The notes under the pieces are model-generated. The model made no database searches and was not told the DNA's origin. It saw only the letters and a list, made by a program, of their open reading frames with translations. A stretch of 64,000 bases of DNA. It comes from Erwinia sp. SLM-02. Lineage in GTDB: Bacteria; Pseudomonadota; Gammaproteobacteria; Enterobacterales; Enterobacteriaceae. Both the position numbers and the translations under genes were made by a program. Location: positions 1 to 64,000 of the forward strand of contig NZ_JAQISN010000001.1 in the NCBI RefSeq assembly GCF_037450285.1. The letters are read 5' to 3'. Shown piece by piece: positions 42,911 through 51,312 of the stretch (the stretch's first letter is position 1; each line of letters opens with the position of its first letter).

Positions 42911-43449
42911 GTGCACTGACAATTTTTACCGATACCGATGCGGCCACCCAGGTCTGGCACAGTACCGATGCGGCGGAAATCGCCGAAAAGCTGAAATCAA
43001 AGGACGTGCGCTTTGAGCGCTGGGAAGCCGACCGCGATCTGGGGGAAAACCCGGATGCCGCGACGGTGATCAACGCCTATCAGCACGCGATCGATCGCCT
43101 GGTGGCCGAGAAAGGCTATCAGAGCTGGGATGTGATCAGCATGCGTGCGGATAACCCGCAGAAAGACGTGCTGCGCACCAAATTCCTCTCGGAGCACACC
43201 CACGCTGAAGATGAAGTCCGCTTCTTCGTTGAGGGCGCGGGGCTGTTCTGCCTGCACCTGGACGGCCACATCTATCAGATCCTGTGCGAGAAGAACGATC
43301 TGATCTCGGTGCCAGAGGGGACGGCGCACTGGTTTGATATGGGGTCCGCACCGCACTTCACCGCGATCCGTATTTTCGACAATCAGGAAGGCTGGATCGC
43401 CAATTTCACCGGCGACACCATCGCCGATGCCTACCCGCGCCTGCCTTAA
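42907..43449 (+). CDS. mtnD: Acireductone dioxygenase
   Basis: A 180-residue cupin enzyme oxidising acireductone to 2-oxo-4-methylthiobutyrate and formate (iron form). Metal ligands are in EHTHAEDEVRFF (two His and a Glu, about 97-103) and AHWFDMG (third His, about 141). It ends the mtnBCD operon. Confidence 0.97.
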   Translation: MSALTIFTDTDAATQVWHSTDAAEIAEKLKSKDVRFERWEADRDLGENPDAATVINAYQHAIDRLVAEKGYQSWDVISMRADNPQKDVLRTKFLSEHTHAEDEVRFFVEGAGLFCLHLDGHIYQILCEKNDLISVPEGTAHWFDMGSAPHFTAIRIFDNQEGWIANFTGDTIADAYPRLP

Positions 43450-43457
43450 TTTACATA

Positions 43458-43490
43458 ACGGGGTGGCTGCTTCAGCCTCCCCGTTCTCTT
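43458..43490 (+). terminator. Terminator-like hairpin after mtnD
   Basis: ACGGGG and CCCCGT with an inner GGCT/AGCC pairing form a hairpin 9 nt after mtnD, followed by a T-rich TTCTCTTT stretch. Confidence 0.65.
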
Positions 43491-43643
43491 TACCTCGTAC
43501 CCCGCACTGCACACTCCGTTAACTTCGAAAGACCTTTATTGACGAGAGGCGACCGTCAGCCAGAGCCTTAGAGCGATCCGCGCGAAAGGGGCAATGACAT
43601 TCACGGTACAGCGGATCCTTTTCCGACCCGCTGATTCACGCCG

Positions 43644-44669
43644 TCATTCGCGGGGCTGAAAAACGCCCGCTTTCACCTGCTCCGGAGTGACCACGCCGGT
43701 ATCCAGCACCCAGCCGCTGATTAACGACGCTGGCGTGACGTCAAACGCCGGGTTGTAGACCTGCGCGCCCTCCGGTGCCCAGGTCACGTCGCCGAAGCTG
43801 CCCGCCACGCCGGTCACTTCGCTGGCCGCGCGCTGCTCGATTGGGATAGCGCCGCCGTCCGGGCAGTAGCGATCCAGCGTGGTGTGCGGCGCGGCCACGT
43901 AGAACGGCACGCTGTGGTACTGCGCCAGCACCGCAAGGCTGTAGGTGCCTATCTTATTGGCGACGTCGCCGTTGGCAGCAATGCGGTCCGCGCCGACCCA
44001 AATCGCATCGACTTTGCCCTGCGCCATCAGGCTGGCGGCCATCGAATCGCAGATCAGATGATACGGAACGCCCAGTTCTCCCAGCTCCCACGCCGTTAAG
44101 CGCCCGCCCTGCAATAACGGACGGGTTTCATCGACCCACACGCTGGTGACTTTTCCCTGCTGCCAGCCGCGGGCGATGACCCCCAGCGCGGTGCCCACGC
44201 CGGCGGTCGCCAGCCCGCCGGTATTGCAGTGGGTCAGCAGGCGGCTGCCGGGAACGATCAGCGCGCTGCCCGCTTCGGCGATGTTGTCACACAGGGTTTT
44301 ATCTTCCGCCACCAGGCGCAGCGCCTCGTCGGTCAGCGCGATGGCGAAATTGTCCTGTGCCAGCACCCGCTTCATGCGATCGAGGTTGTTCATCAGGTTA
44401 ACCGCCGTCGGGCGGGAGGCGCGCAGGGTTTCCAGCGCCTCCGCCAGCGCCGGACGCGGCATTCCCTGTTCCGCCAGCAGCGCCAGCAGCAGGCTGGCAG
44501 ACAGCCCGATCAGCGGCGCACCGCGCACCCGCAGCGTTTTGATATGGTCCACCAGGCTGGCAACATCCGGCGTCGGGCACCAGATTTTTTTCTGGGGGAG
44601 CGCCTGCTGGTCGAGGATCCACAGTTGGCTGTCGCGAATCTGTAGGCTGGTGGTGCTGAGAGTCTGCAT
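43644..44669 (-). CDS. mtnA: Methylthioribose-1-phosphate isomerase
   Basis: A 341-residue aldose-ketose isomerase of the eIF2B-alpha-like family. The catalytic Cys lies in HCNTGGLATAGVGTALG (about 155) and the Asp in WVGADRIAANGD (about 235). The start MQTLSTTSLQ at 44669 is chosen over an in-frame ATG 33 nt upstream. It is divergent from mtnK, which makes its substrate, with a MetJ box between them. Confidence 0.96.
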   Translation of the reverse strand: MQTLSTTSLQIRDSQLWILDQQALPQKKIWCPTPDVASLVDHIKTLRVRGAPLIGLSASLLLALLAEQGMPRPALAEALETLRASRPTAVNLMNNLDRMKRVLAQDNFAIALTDEALRLVAEDKTLCDNIAEAGSALIVPGSRLLTHCNTGGLATAGVGTALGVIARGWQQGKVTSVWVDETRPLLQGGRLTAWELGELGVPYHLICDSMAASLMAQGKVDAIWVGADRIAANGDVANKIGTYSLAVLAQYHSVPFYVAAPHTTLDRYCPDGGAIPIEQRAASEVTGVAGSFGDVTWAPEGAQVYNPAFDVTPASLISGWVLDTGVVTPEQVKAGVFQPRE

Positions 44670-44720
44670 AAGTGAAATCCTGGTTGCTTTAATGTGACAC
44701 ATTGTGCCAACATGTCTGAT

Positions 44721-44744
44721 GGATGTATAGACGTCTGAACGGCT
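44721..44744. promoter_or_regulatory. MetJ operator between mtnA and mtnK
   Basis: A perfect met box AGACGTCT at 44729-44736 flanked on both sides by in-phase 8-mers matching 5 of 8. It lies in the 110-nt divergent region and should repress both genes when S-adenosylmethionine is plentiful. Confidence 0.8.
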
Positions 44745-44779
44745 TATTAAAACGAATTTGTCTTATGGGGGTTAGGGTA

Positions 44780-45979
44780 ATGTCGCAATACCGTACGTTC
44801 ACCGCAGCGGATGCCGTGGAATATGCTCGCCAGTTTGGCGGCGTGGATAATCCTGACAGCCTGGTCGATTCGCTGGAAGTGGGCGATGGTAATCTTAACC
44901 TGGTGTTTAAGATTTTCGATACCGAGGGCATCAGCCGGGCGATCGTCAAGCAGGCGCTGCCTTACGTTCGCTGCGTGGGAGAATCCTGGCCGCTGACCCT
45001 GGACCGGGCAAGGCTGGAAGCGGAAACCCTGATTGAGCACGGCAAATTTTGCCCGGAGCACACGGTCAACATCCTGCACTACGACGCCGAACTGGCGGTG
45101 ATGGTGATGGAGGATCTCTCCGATCACGCCATCTGGCGCGGCGAACTGGTGAAAGGGAAAAACTATCCTCTGGCCGCGACGCAGCTGGGGGGGTATCTGG
45201 CGCAAACCCTGTTCCACACCTCGGATTTCTTCCAGCACCCGTATCAGAAGAAAAAGGACGTGATCCGTTTTACCAACCCGGAGCTGTGCGATATCACCGA
45301 GGAGCTGTTCTTCAATGAACCGTATGAGCAGCACGATCGCAACGCCTATCCGCGCGAGCTGGAGCGCCTGGCCGAAGCCCTGCGCGACGATGAAGAGCTG
45401 AAAGTGGCCGTTGCCGGGCTGAAGCATCGTTTCTTCAGCCATGCCGAAGCGCTGCTGCACGGGGATATTCACAGCGGTTCCATCTTTGTTGCCGAAGGCC
45501 GCCTGAAGGTGATCGATGCCGAGTTTGGCTTCTATGGCCCGATTGGCTTTGATGTCGGTACGGCGATCGGTAACCTGCTGATTAGCTACTGCGCCGCGCC
45601 GGGATTACTGGTGCCAAGGGAAGCCGCCGATGCGCGTGAACAGCGCCTGAACGACGTGCGCGATACGTGGAACAGCTTTGCGGAAGGCTTCCTGGCGCTG
45701 GCCGCCGAGAAGAGTACCGATCGCGCGCTGGCGACGCCGGGATACGCGCGTGAGTTCCTCGGCAAAGTGTGGCGGGATACCATCGGCTACTGCGGTACCG
45801 AACTGATCCGCCGCACCGTCGGCATGTCGCAGGTTGCCGACATTAAAAATATCGACGATCGTGCGATGCAGGTGGAGTGCGTGCGCCAGGCGATTACCCT
45901 CGGCCGCAGCCTGATCCTGCTGGCTAACCACGTGCCGGATATTGATGCGCTGATTATGCGTATTCGCCAGAATGGCTGA
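44780..45979 (+). CDS. mtnK: Methylthioribose kinase
   Basis: A 399-residue kinase with an aminoglycoside-phosphotransferase-like fold that phosphorylates 5-methylthioribose at O1. The catalytic loop is LLHGDIHSGSIF near 228-239, followed by the metal-binding VIDAEFGFYG. The ATG at 44780 gives the family length of 399; the frame is open 57 nt further upstream, but that part covers the met box. Confidence 0.96.
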   Translation: MSQYRTFTAADAVEYARQFGGVDNPDSLVDSLEVGDGNLNLVFKIFDTEGISRAIVKQALPYVRCVGESWPLTLDRARLEAETLIEHGKFCPEHTVNILHYDAELAVMVMEDLSDHAIWRGELVKGKNYPLAATQLGGYLAQTLFHTSDFFQHPYQKKKDVIRFTNPELCDITEELFFNEPYEQHDRNAYPRELERLAEALRDDEELKVAVAGLKHRFFSHAEALLHGDIHSGSIFVAEGRLKVIDAEFGFYGPIGFDVGTAIGNLLISYCAAPGLLVPREAADAREQRLNDVRDTWNSFAEGFLALAAEKSTDRALATPGYAREFLGKVWRDTIGYCGTELIRRTVGMSQVADIKNIDDRAMQVECVRQAITLGRSLILLANHVPDIDALIMRIRQNG

Positions 45980-45984
45980 ATGCT

Positions 45985-46020
45985 GAAAAAACGCCAACCC
46001 TCACAGGCTGGCGTTTTTTT
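45985..46020 (+). terminator. Terminator of mtnK
   Basis: AAAACGCCAACC pairs with GGCTGGCGTTTT (one mismatch) around CTCACA, followed by seven Ts, 5 nt after the mtnK stop. Confidence 0.88.
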
Positions 46021-46042
46021 AATTGCGGGTTTCTGATGCGGT

Positions 46043-46096
46043 TGAGCTGCCTGAGCTGCCTGAGCTGCCTGAGCTGCCTGAGCTGCCTGAGCTGCC
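46043..46096 (+). repeat. 9-nt tandem repeat (TGAGCTGCC x 6)
   Basis: Six perfect copies of TGAGCTGCC between the mtnK terminator and the fadE stop. All three forward frames are open through it, so small frames with tripeptide repeats appear on both strands, but none has other gene-like traits. Confidence 0.92.
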
Positions 46097-46161
46097 CGGT
46101 GGTCTGACAAAAGTAACCGCCAGGCAGCATCGTCAGGCCGTTAAACGCAGGCAACCTGAAG

Positions 46162-48735
46162 CTACGCCGCTTCGGTTTTACCCGCCCCCTGCGGCTTTAC
46201 CGCGGCGGGTTTCTCCAGCGTGACCGTGGCGGAATCATCCAGCTTGCCGGATTGGCCCGGGGCTGTTGCCGCAGACTCCCCAGACTTAGCTGATTTATCC
46301 AGCGCGACCTTATCAGAACCCCCGGCCTTCACCGGACGGGTCGCCAGCGCATCGGCCGCAAACTCATCAACGTTAATGGAACGCAGACGGCTGGCCTCGG
46401 CGCGGATCAGGACGTCGGCTTCCGCCTTAGTTAACCAGCCGGCCTGCTGGCCTTCGGCGGCCAGCACGTCCAGGCGAGTGAACGGCAGGTGCTTTTTCTG
46501 CTCTTTCGACACGCGTTCGTGGATGACTTCCGCCGCCATGACATCGGTTAAGGCCTGCTCCAGCTGGCCCGCCGGGTTGTGTTCGCTCGGTGCCAGGTAC
46601 TGGCCGCGGCCCAGACGGCTGCGGGTGGCAGAAGGCAGCTGCAGTATCCGCGCCAGCTGGTGGTCCAGGCGATCGGACGGCGCGCGGCAGTGTCCGCCGG
46701 TCGGGAAGACCACCACGCGCAGCAGGCCCGCCACCAGGCGATTCGGGAAGTTACGCAGCAGATCGTCGATGGCCGTTTCAGCCTGATGCAGTGCATCCTG
46801 CACGCCCCAGTGCACCAGCGGCAGATCGGCTTCGTTACGGCCCTCATCGTCATAGCGTTTCAGCGTCGCCGAGGCCAGATAAAGCTGGCTGAGAATATCG
46901 CCGAGGCGTGCCGAGATCCGTTCACGGCGCTTCAGGCTGCCGCCGAGAACCGACATGGAGACATCCGACAGCAGGGCGAGGTTAGCGCTGATGCGGTTCA
47001 GATGCTGATAGTAGCGACGGGTGGCGTCGCGGGTTGGCGAGGCGCTGGTCAGGCCGCCGGTCAGGCCCAGCCACAGGCTGCGCATTTTGTTGCTGCCAAC
47101 GTGGCCGATATGTTTGAACAGCGCCCGGTCAAAGGCCGCCACGTCGTTATTCTGCGCGGCTTCCATCTCCTCCAGCACGTAAGGATGGCAGCGAATTGCC
47201 CCCTGGCCGAAGATGATCATGCTGCGGGTCAGAATGTTCGCCCCCTCAACGGTAATCGCAATCGGGGCACCCTGATAGGCGCGGGCGAGGAAGTTGCTGT
47301 TGCCGAGCATAATCCCTTTGCCCCCGGCGATATCCATCGCATCCATAATCGCCCGCTGCCCGCGGTGGGTGCAGTGGTACTTCACAATCGCCGACAGCAC
47401 GGCGGGTTTTTCTCCCTGCATAATGCCGTAGGTAATCAGCGACGCGGCGGCATCCATCACATAGGCGTTACCGGCAATGCGTGCCAGCGGCTCTTCAATG
47501 CCCTCCATCTTGCCGATTGGCAGACGGAACTGGCGGCGGATATGGGCGTAGGCCCCTGTCGCCAGCGCAATACTCTTCAGGCTGCCGGTGGAGTTGGACG
47601 GCAGGGTAATACCGCGACCCACGGAGAGGCACTCAACCAGCATCCGCCAGCCCTGACCGGCCATCACCGGGCCACCGATAATAAAATCAATTGGCACAAA
47701 GATGTCTTTACCGCGGGTAGGGCCATTCTGGAACGGCACGTTGAGTGGGAAATGGCGGGTGCCGATTTCCACGCCCGGGGTGTGGGTTGGGATCAGCGCG
47801 CAGGTGATGCCCAGCTCATCGGTGTTGCCCAGCAGGCGATCCGGATCGGACAGCTTAAACGCCAGGCCCAGTACGGTGGCAACAGGGGCAAGGGTAATGT
47901 AGCGTTTGTTCCAGGTGAGGCGCATCCCCAGCACCTGCTCGCCCTGCCAGTCGCCCATACAGACCACGCCGGTATCCGGAATGGCTCCGGCATCGGAACC
48001 CGCTTCCGGGCTGGTCAGTGCAAAGCAGGGAATTTCATCGCCGCGCGCCAGGCGGGGCAGATAGTGATTTTTTTGCTCTTCGGTACCGTAGTGCTGCAGC
48101 AGTTCACCGGGGCCGAGGGAGTTAGGCACGCCGACGGTGATGGCCAGAATACCGGATACCCCGGCCAGCTTTTGCAGAACCTGAGCCTGTGCGTAGGCGG
48201 AAAACTCCAGCCCGCCGTACTCTTTTTTAATGATCATCGCAAAGAAGCGATGCTTTTTCAGGAAGGCCCAGAGTTCCGGCGGCAGGTCGGCCATTTCATG
48301 GGTGATTTCAAAGTCGTTCGCCATGCGGCAGGCTTCTTCAACCGGGCCGCTGAGAAACGCCTGTTCCTCTTCGGTCAGGCGCGGCTGCGGATAGTTGTGC
48401 AGTTTCTTCCAGTCCGGGGCGCCGCGGAACAGATCGCCTTCCCACCAGGTTGTCCCGGCATCAATGGCTTCTTTTTCGGTACGCGACATCGGCGGCATCA
48501 CCTTGCGGAAGGTGCGCAGCACCGGCTTGCCAAACATCGCCTGGCGCATCGGCAGCAGGTTTAACGGCAGCAGGATGATGGCCAGCGGGACCAGCAGCCA
48601 GAAGGTCCACAGCCCCACAAGGCCGAGAACGGCGGTCCACGCCACCAGGGCGATGCTGCCGGCCACAAGGTTGACGCGGTGATAAAACAGGGCACCAATC
48701 AGCACGATTGTCGCCACAATACTGAGAACCATCAT
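46162..48735 (-). CDS. fadE: Acyl-CoA dehydrogenase FadE with C-terminal extension
   Basis: An 857-residue enzyme that performs the first step of fatty-acid beta-oxidation, FAD-dependent oxidation of acyl-CoA. Two hydrophobic helices occupy residues 1-65, then the dehydrogenase fold (AMIIKKEYGGLEFSA, ALTSPEAGSDAG, LPIGKMEGIEEPLARIAG). E. coli FadE is 814 residues; the excess here is a Lys/Ala/Ser/Gly-rich tail of about 45 residues after NVDEFAADALATRPVKA. A FadR-like site overlaps the promoter region. Confidence 0.96.
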   Translation of the reverse strand: MMVLSIVATIVLIGALFYHRVNLVAGSIALVAWTAVLGLVGLWTFWLLVPLAIILLPLNLLPMRQAMFGKPVLRTFRKVMPPMSRTEKEAIDAGTTWWEGDLFRGAPDWKKLHNYPQPRLTEEEQAFLSGPVEEACRMANDFEITHEMADLPPELWAFLKKHRFFAMIIKKEYGGLEFSAYAQAQVLQKLAGVSGILAITVGVPNSLGPGELLQHYGTEEQKNHYLPRLARGDEIPCFALTSPEAGSDAGAIPDTGVVCMGDWQGEQVLGMRLTWNKRYITLAPVATVLGLAFKLSDPDRLLGNTDELGITCALIPTHTPGVEIGTRHFPLNVPFQNGPTRGKDIFVPIDFIIGGPVMAGQGWRMLVECLSVGRGITLPSNSTGSLKSIALATGAYAHIRRQFRLPIGKMEGIEEPLARIAGNAYVMDAAASLITYGIMQGEKPAVLSAIVKYHCTHRGQRAIMDAMDIAGGKGIMLGNSNFLARAYQGAPIAITVEGANILTRSMIIFGQGAIRCHPYVLEEMEAAQNNDVAAFDRALFKHIGHVGSNKMRSLWLGLTGGLTSASPTRDATRRYYQHLNRISANLALLSDVSMSVLGGSLKRRERISARLGDILSQLYLASATLKRYDDEGRNEADLPLVHWGVQDALHQAETAIDDLLRNFPNRLVAGLLRVVVFPTGGHCRAPSDRLDHQLARILQLPSATRSRLGRGQYLAPSEHNPAGQLEQALTDVMAAEVIHERVSKEQKKHLPFTRLDVLAAEGQQAGWLTKAEADVLIRAEASRLRSINVDEFAADALATRPVKAGGSDKVALDKSAKSGESAATAPGQSGKLDDSATVTLEKPAAVKPQGAGKTEAA

Positions 48736-48756
48736 AACGTGCGCTCCGTAAGTTGT

Positions 48757-48773
48757 AAGAGGTCCGACCTGTT
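48757..48773. promoter_or_regulatory. FadR operator of fadE
   Basis: AAGAGGTCCGACCTGTT fits the FadR consensus AACTGGTCNGACCAGTT except at two positions of the left arm and one A/T choice. It lies 22 nt upstream of the fadE start codon. Confidence 0.75.
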
Positions 48774-48953
48774 GGTTATATGTTTAGATTAGCGCTGGCT
48801 CAGATGCAATCTGTTTACATAATAATTACAACCTGGCTCACAAAGCGCCGCACTTCCGGGTAAACCGCGCGAGGGAAAGGGAGATTGCTTCACGCCCTTC
48901 TGGCAAGTTGATAAACTTAACCCGTCACTTATTCCTAAAAAGGATCTCTCCCT

Positions 48954-49532
48954 ATGTACCAGGACATCATTCGCGCCGAGCTAAACGAAGCCGCCGACAC
49001 GCTGAATAAGTTTTTAAGCGATGACGCTAACATCCATGCGATTCAGCGGGCGGCCGTGCTGCTGGCCGACTCCTTCAAGAAAGGGGGCAAGGTGCTTTCC
49101 TGCGGTAACGGCGGCTCGCACTGCGATGCCATGCACTTTGCCGAAGAGCTGACCGGTCGCTACCGCGAAAATCGCCCGGGCTACCCGGCTATCGCGATTT
49201 CCGACGTCAGCCATATCTCCTGCGTGGGTAACGATTTCGGCTTCGACGCTATCTTCTCCCGCTATGTAGAAGCGGTGGGGCAGGCGGGTGATGTACTGCT
49301 GGGGATCTCAACGTCCGGTAACTCAGGCAACGTGATTAAAGCCATTGAGGCGGCGCGTGCCAAAGGGATGAAGGTGATTACTCTGACCGGCAAAGACGGC
49401 GGAAAAATGGACGGCTCGGCAGATGTCGAAATCCGCGTGCCGCACTTTGGTTTTGCCGATCGCATTCAGGAGGTTCACATTAAAGTGATCCATATCCTGA
49501 TCCTGCTGATCGAAAAAGAGATGGCGAAGTAA
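48954..49532 (+). CDS. gmhA: Sedoheptulose-7-phosphate isomerase
   Basis: A 192-residue SIS-domain enzyme producing D-glycero-D-manno-heptose 7-phosphate for the LPS inner core. CGNGGSHCDAMHFAEELTGRY near 53-73 and GISTSGNSGNVIKA near 116-129 are the phosphosugar-binding segments. It is divergent from fadE, as in E. coli (also named lpcA). Confidence 0.97.
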   Translation: MYQDIIRAELNEAADTLNKFLSDDANIHAIQRAAVLLADSFKKGGKVLSCGNGGSHCDAMHFAEELTGRYRENRPGYPAIAISDVSHISCVGNDFGFDAIFSRYVEAVGQAGDVLLGISTSGNSGNVIKAIEAARAKGMKVITLTGKDGGKMDGSADVEIRVPHFGFADRIQEVHIKVIHILILLIEKEMAK

Positions 49533-49612
49533 TCCCTGCCGTTGCCCGCCGGTGCAGCTGCGCGGCGGGCACTCCACGGTTATCCGTTCAAGGTTGTTGA
49601 CGAGGAATCACT

Positions 49613-50380
49613 ATGTGCGAACTGCTCGGGATGAGCGCGAACGTCCCGACGGACATCTGTTTTAGCTTTACCGGGCTGGTGCAGCGCGGTGGCGGAACGG
49701 GTCCGCATAAAGATGGCTGGGGTATTACCTTCTATGAGGGTAAAGGCTGCCGCACATTTAAAGATCCACAACCAAGCTTCCAGTCGCCGATTGCGCGGCT
49801 GGTGCAGGATTACCCGATAAAATCATGTTCTGTGGTGGCCCATATCCGTCAGGCCAACCGCGGCGAAGTATCGCTGGAAAACACCCATCCGTTTACCCGC
49901 GAGCTGTGGGGCCGTAACTGGACCTATGCCCACAACGGGCAGCTGAAAGGGTATAAGAATCTGGATACCGGGCCTTACCGGCCGATCGGGGAAACCGACA
50001 GCGAGCTGGCGTTCTGCTGGCTGCTGCATAAGCTGACCACGCGCTATCCCCGCACGCCGGGCAACTGGCCTGCGGTATTCCGCTACATTGCCGAGCTGGC
50101 GGCAGAGCTGCGTGAGAAGGGCGTGTTTAATATGCTGCTGTCTGATGGCCGCTATCTGATGGCGTTCTGTTCCACCAATCTGTTCTGGATCACCCGTCGC
50201 GCGCCGTTTGGGAAAGCGAAGCTGCTGGATCAGGACGTGGAGATAGACTTTCAGAAGCAGACCACGCCGAATGACGTGGTCACGGTAATTGCGACGCAGC
50301 CGCTGACGGCTAACGAAACCTGGAACAAGATTGCGCCAGGCGAGTGGGCACTATTTTGTCTGGGTGAGCGCCAGGGCTGA
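49613..50380 (+). CDS. yafJ: Class II glutamine amidotransferase-like protein YafJ
   Basis: A 255-residue Ntn-hydrolase. The catalytic Cys2 follows the initiator Met (MCELLGMS); RQANRG and THPFTRELWGRNWTYAHNG (about 70-105) are the glutaminase signatures. No partner domain is present, as in E. coli YafJ, and the physiological acceptor is unknown. Its last 30 nt overlap the 3' end of yafK on the opposite strand. Confidence 0.92.
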   Translation: MCELLGMSANVPTDICFSFTGLVQRGGGTGPHKDGWGITFYEGKGCRTFKDPQPSFQSPIARLVQDYPIKSCSVVAHIRQANRGEVSLENTHPFTRELWGRNWTYAHNGQLKGYKNLDTGPYRPIGETDSELAFCWLLHKLTTRYPRTPGNWPAVFRYIAELAAELREKGVFNMLLSDGRYLMAFCSTNLFWITRRAPFGKAKLLDQDVEIDFQKQTTPNDVVTVIATQPLTANETWNKIAPGEWALFCLGERQG

Positions 50381-51085
50381 ATCCGGCGCGCCGGTGCCGT
50401 TCATCATTGGACGGCTCAGCACATACTTTCCGCCGTTAACGCTGACTGACGGCGGCTGTTTGGTCTGCACAAACTGCGCATAGCCAGGCTGCAGCTCCTT
50501 CCAGAAGCTGAAGTAGCTTGAATAGCGGTGGCGCTGCATATTGCTTTCGGTCATGCGGAACGGATAAATGCTGACGTCAACGCGCTGCTGGCCGTTGCGC
50601 AGGGCGGCTTCCACATAGTGATAAATTTCATCCATATAGGCATCGGTCATGGCGTAGCAGCCAACGGACACGCAGTTGCCGTGGATCATCAGATACTTCC
50701 CTTCATAGCCCTGCTGGCGATCGTACTCGTTCGGAAAACCGACGTTAATCGCGCGATAGAAGCGGCTGTCTGGCTTCAGCTGGGAGAGGCCGACGCTGTA
50801 AAATCCTTCCGGGCTTTTGAAATCCCCCTGGCGACGCTTGGGTCCCAGTCCACCGGAAAAATTACAGATGCGATAGCTGTCGAGCAGGCGATATTCGTTG
50901 CCGATTTTGCCGTAAAGCTCAAGGGTGCGTTCTTCTTTAAAGATCTGCAGATACACCGGCGTGCCCAGCAGTTGTTTCTTTAACTCTTTGCTGACCGGAG
51001 CCAGTGGCTGTACCGCGTCGGGTACGCTGGCAAAGACAACGGCGGGCAGAAAAATCATCGCAAACAGCAGTGCGATTTTGGCCAT
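50351..51085 (-). CDS. yafK: L,D-transpeptidase-fold peptidoglycan enzyme YafK
   Basis: A 244-residue exported protein with a signal peptide to about Ala19 (MAKIALLFAMIFLPAVVFA) and a YkuD domain whose catalytic motif is IHGNCVSVGCYAMTD (about 140-154). The E. coli relative (DpaA/LdtF) was reported to detach Braun lipoprotein from peptidoglycan rather than attach it. The start at 51085 places the signal peptide correctly; a longer frame upstream is rejected. Confidence 0.93.
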   Translation of the reverse strand: MAKIALLFAMIFLPAVVFASVPDAVQPLAPVSKELKKQLLGTPVYLQIFKEERTLELYGKIGNEYRLLDSYRICNFSGGLGPKRRQGDFKSPEGFYSVGLSQLKPDSRFYRAINVGFPNEYDRQQGYEGKYLMIHGNCVSVGCYAMTDAYMDEIYHYVEAALRNGQQRVDVSIYPFRMTESNMQRHRYSSYFSFWKELQPGYAQFVQTKQPPSVSVNGGKYVLSRPMMNGTGAPDSALALTQTK

Positions 51086-51277
51086 TCTTGTTCCCTTGAA
51101 AAAGAGGGTGGGGTGCAACGCCGAAAGGCGTCTGTAACTTGCAATATAGGACAATTCCGCTATCGCGGCGATACCATAGCATTGTCTATTTTTTTCTCAA
51201 GATAGTGAAGATTAAAAACCTTATTACCTGCCGTGATTGTGTGTGAATCGACATTTATTGATATCGCACAATTTGAA

Positions 51278-51293
51278 CTGTATGCTTATACAG
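51278..51293 (+). promoter_or_regulatory. LexA (SOS) box of dinB
   Basis: CTGT, eight bases (ATGCTTAT), ACAG: an exact CTGT-N8-ACAG SOS box, 19 nt before the dinB start. It implies DNA-damage induction. Confidence 0.88.
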
Positions 51294-51312
51294 TGCTTTG
51301 TCGGGGGGCGTT

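Noticed and set aside
45787..46223. Frames carrying (ELP)n or (QAA)n repeats around 46043-46096
   Set aside because: Produced by the 9-nt tandem repeat leaving all frames open; no start signals or domain.
46579..48564. 661-codon open frame antisense to fadE
   Set aside because: Shadow of fadE for the same reason; no ribosome-binding site and no recognisable domain.
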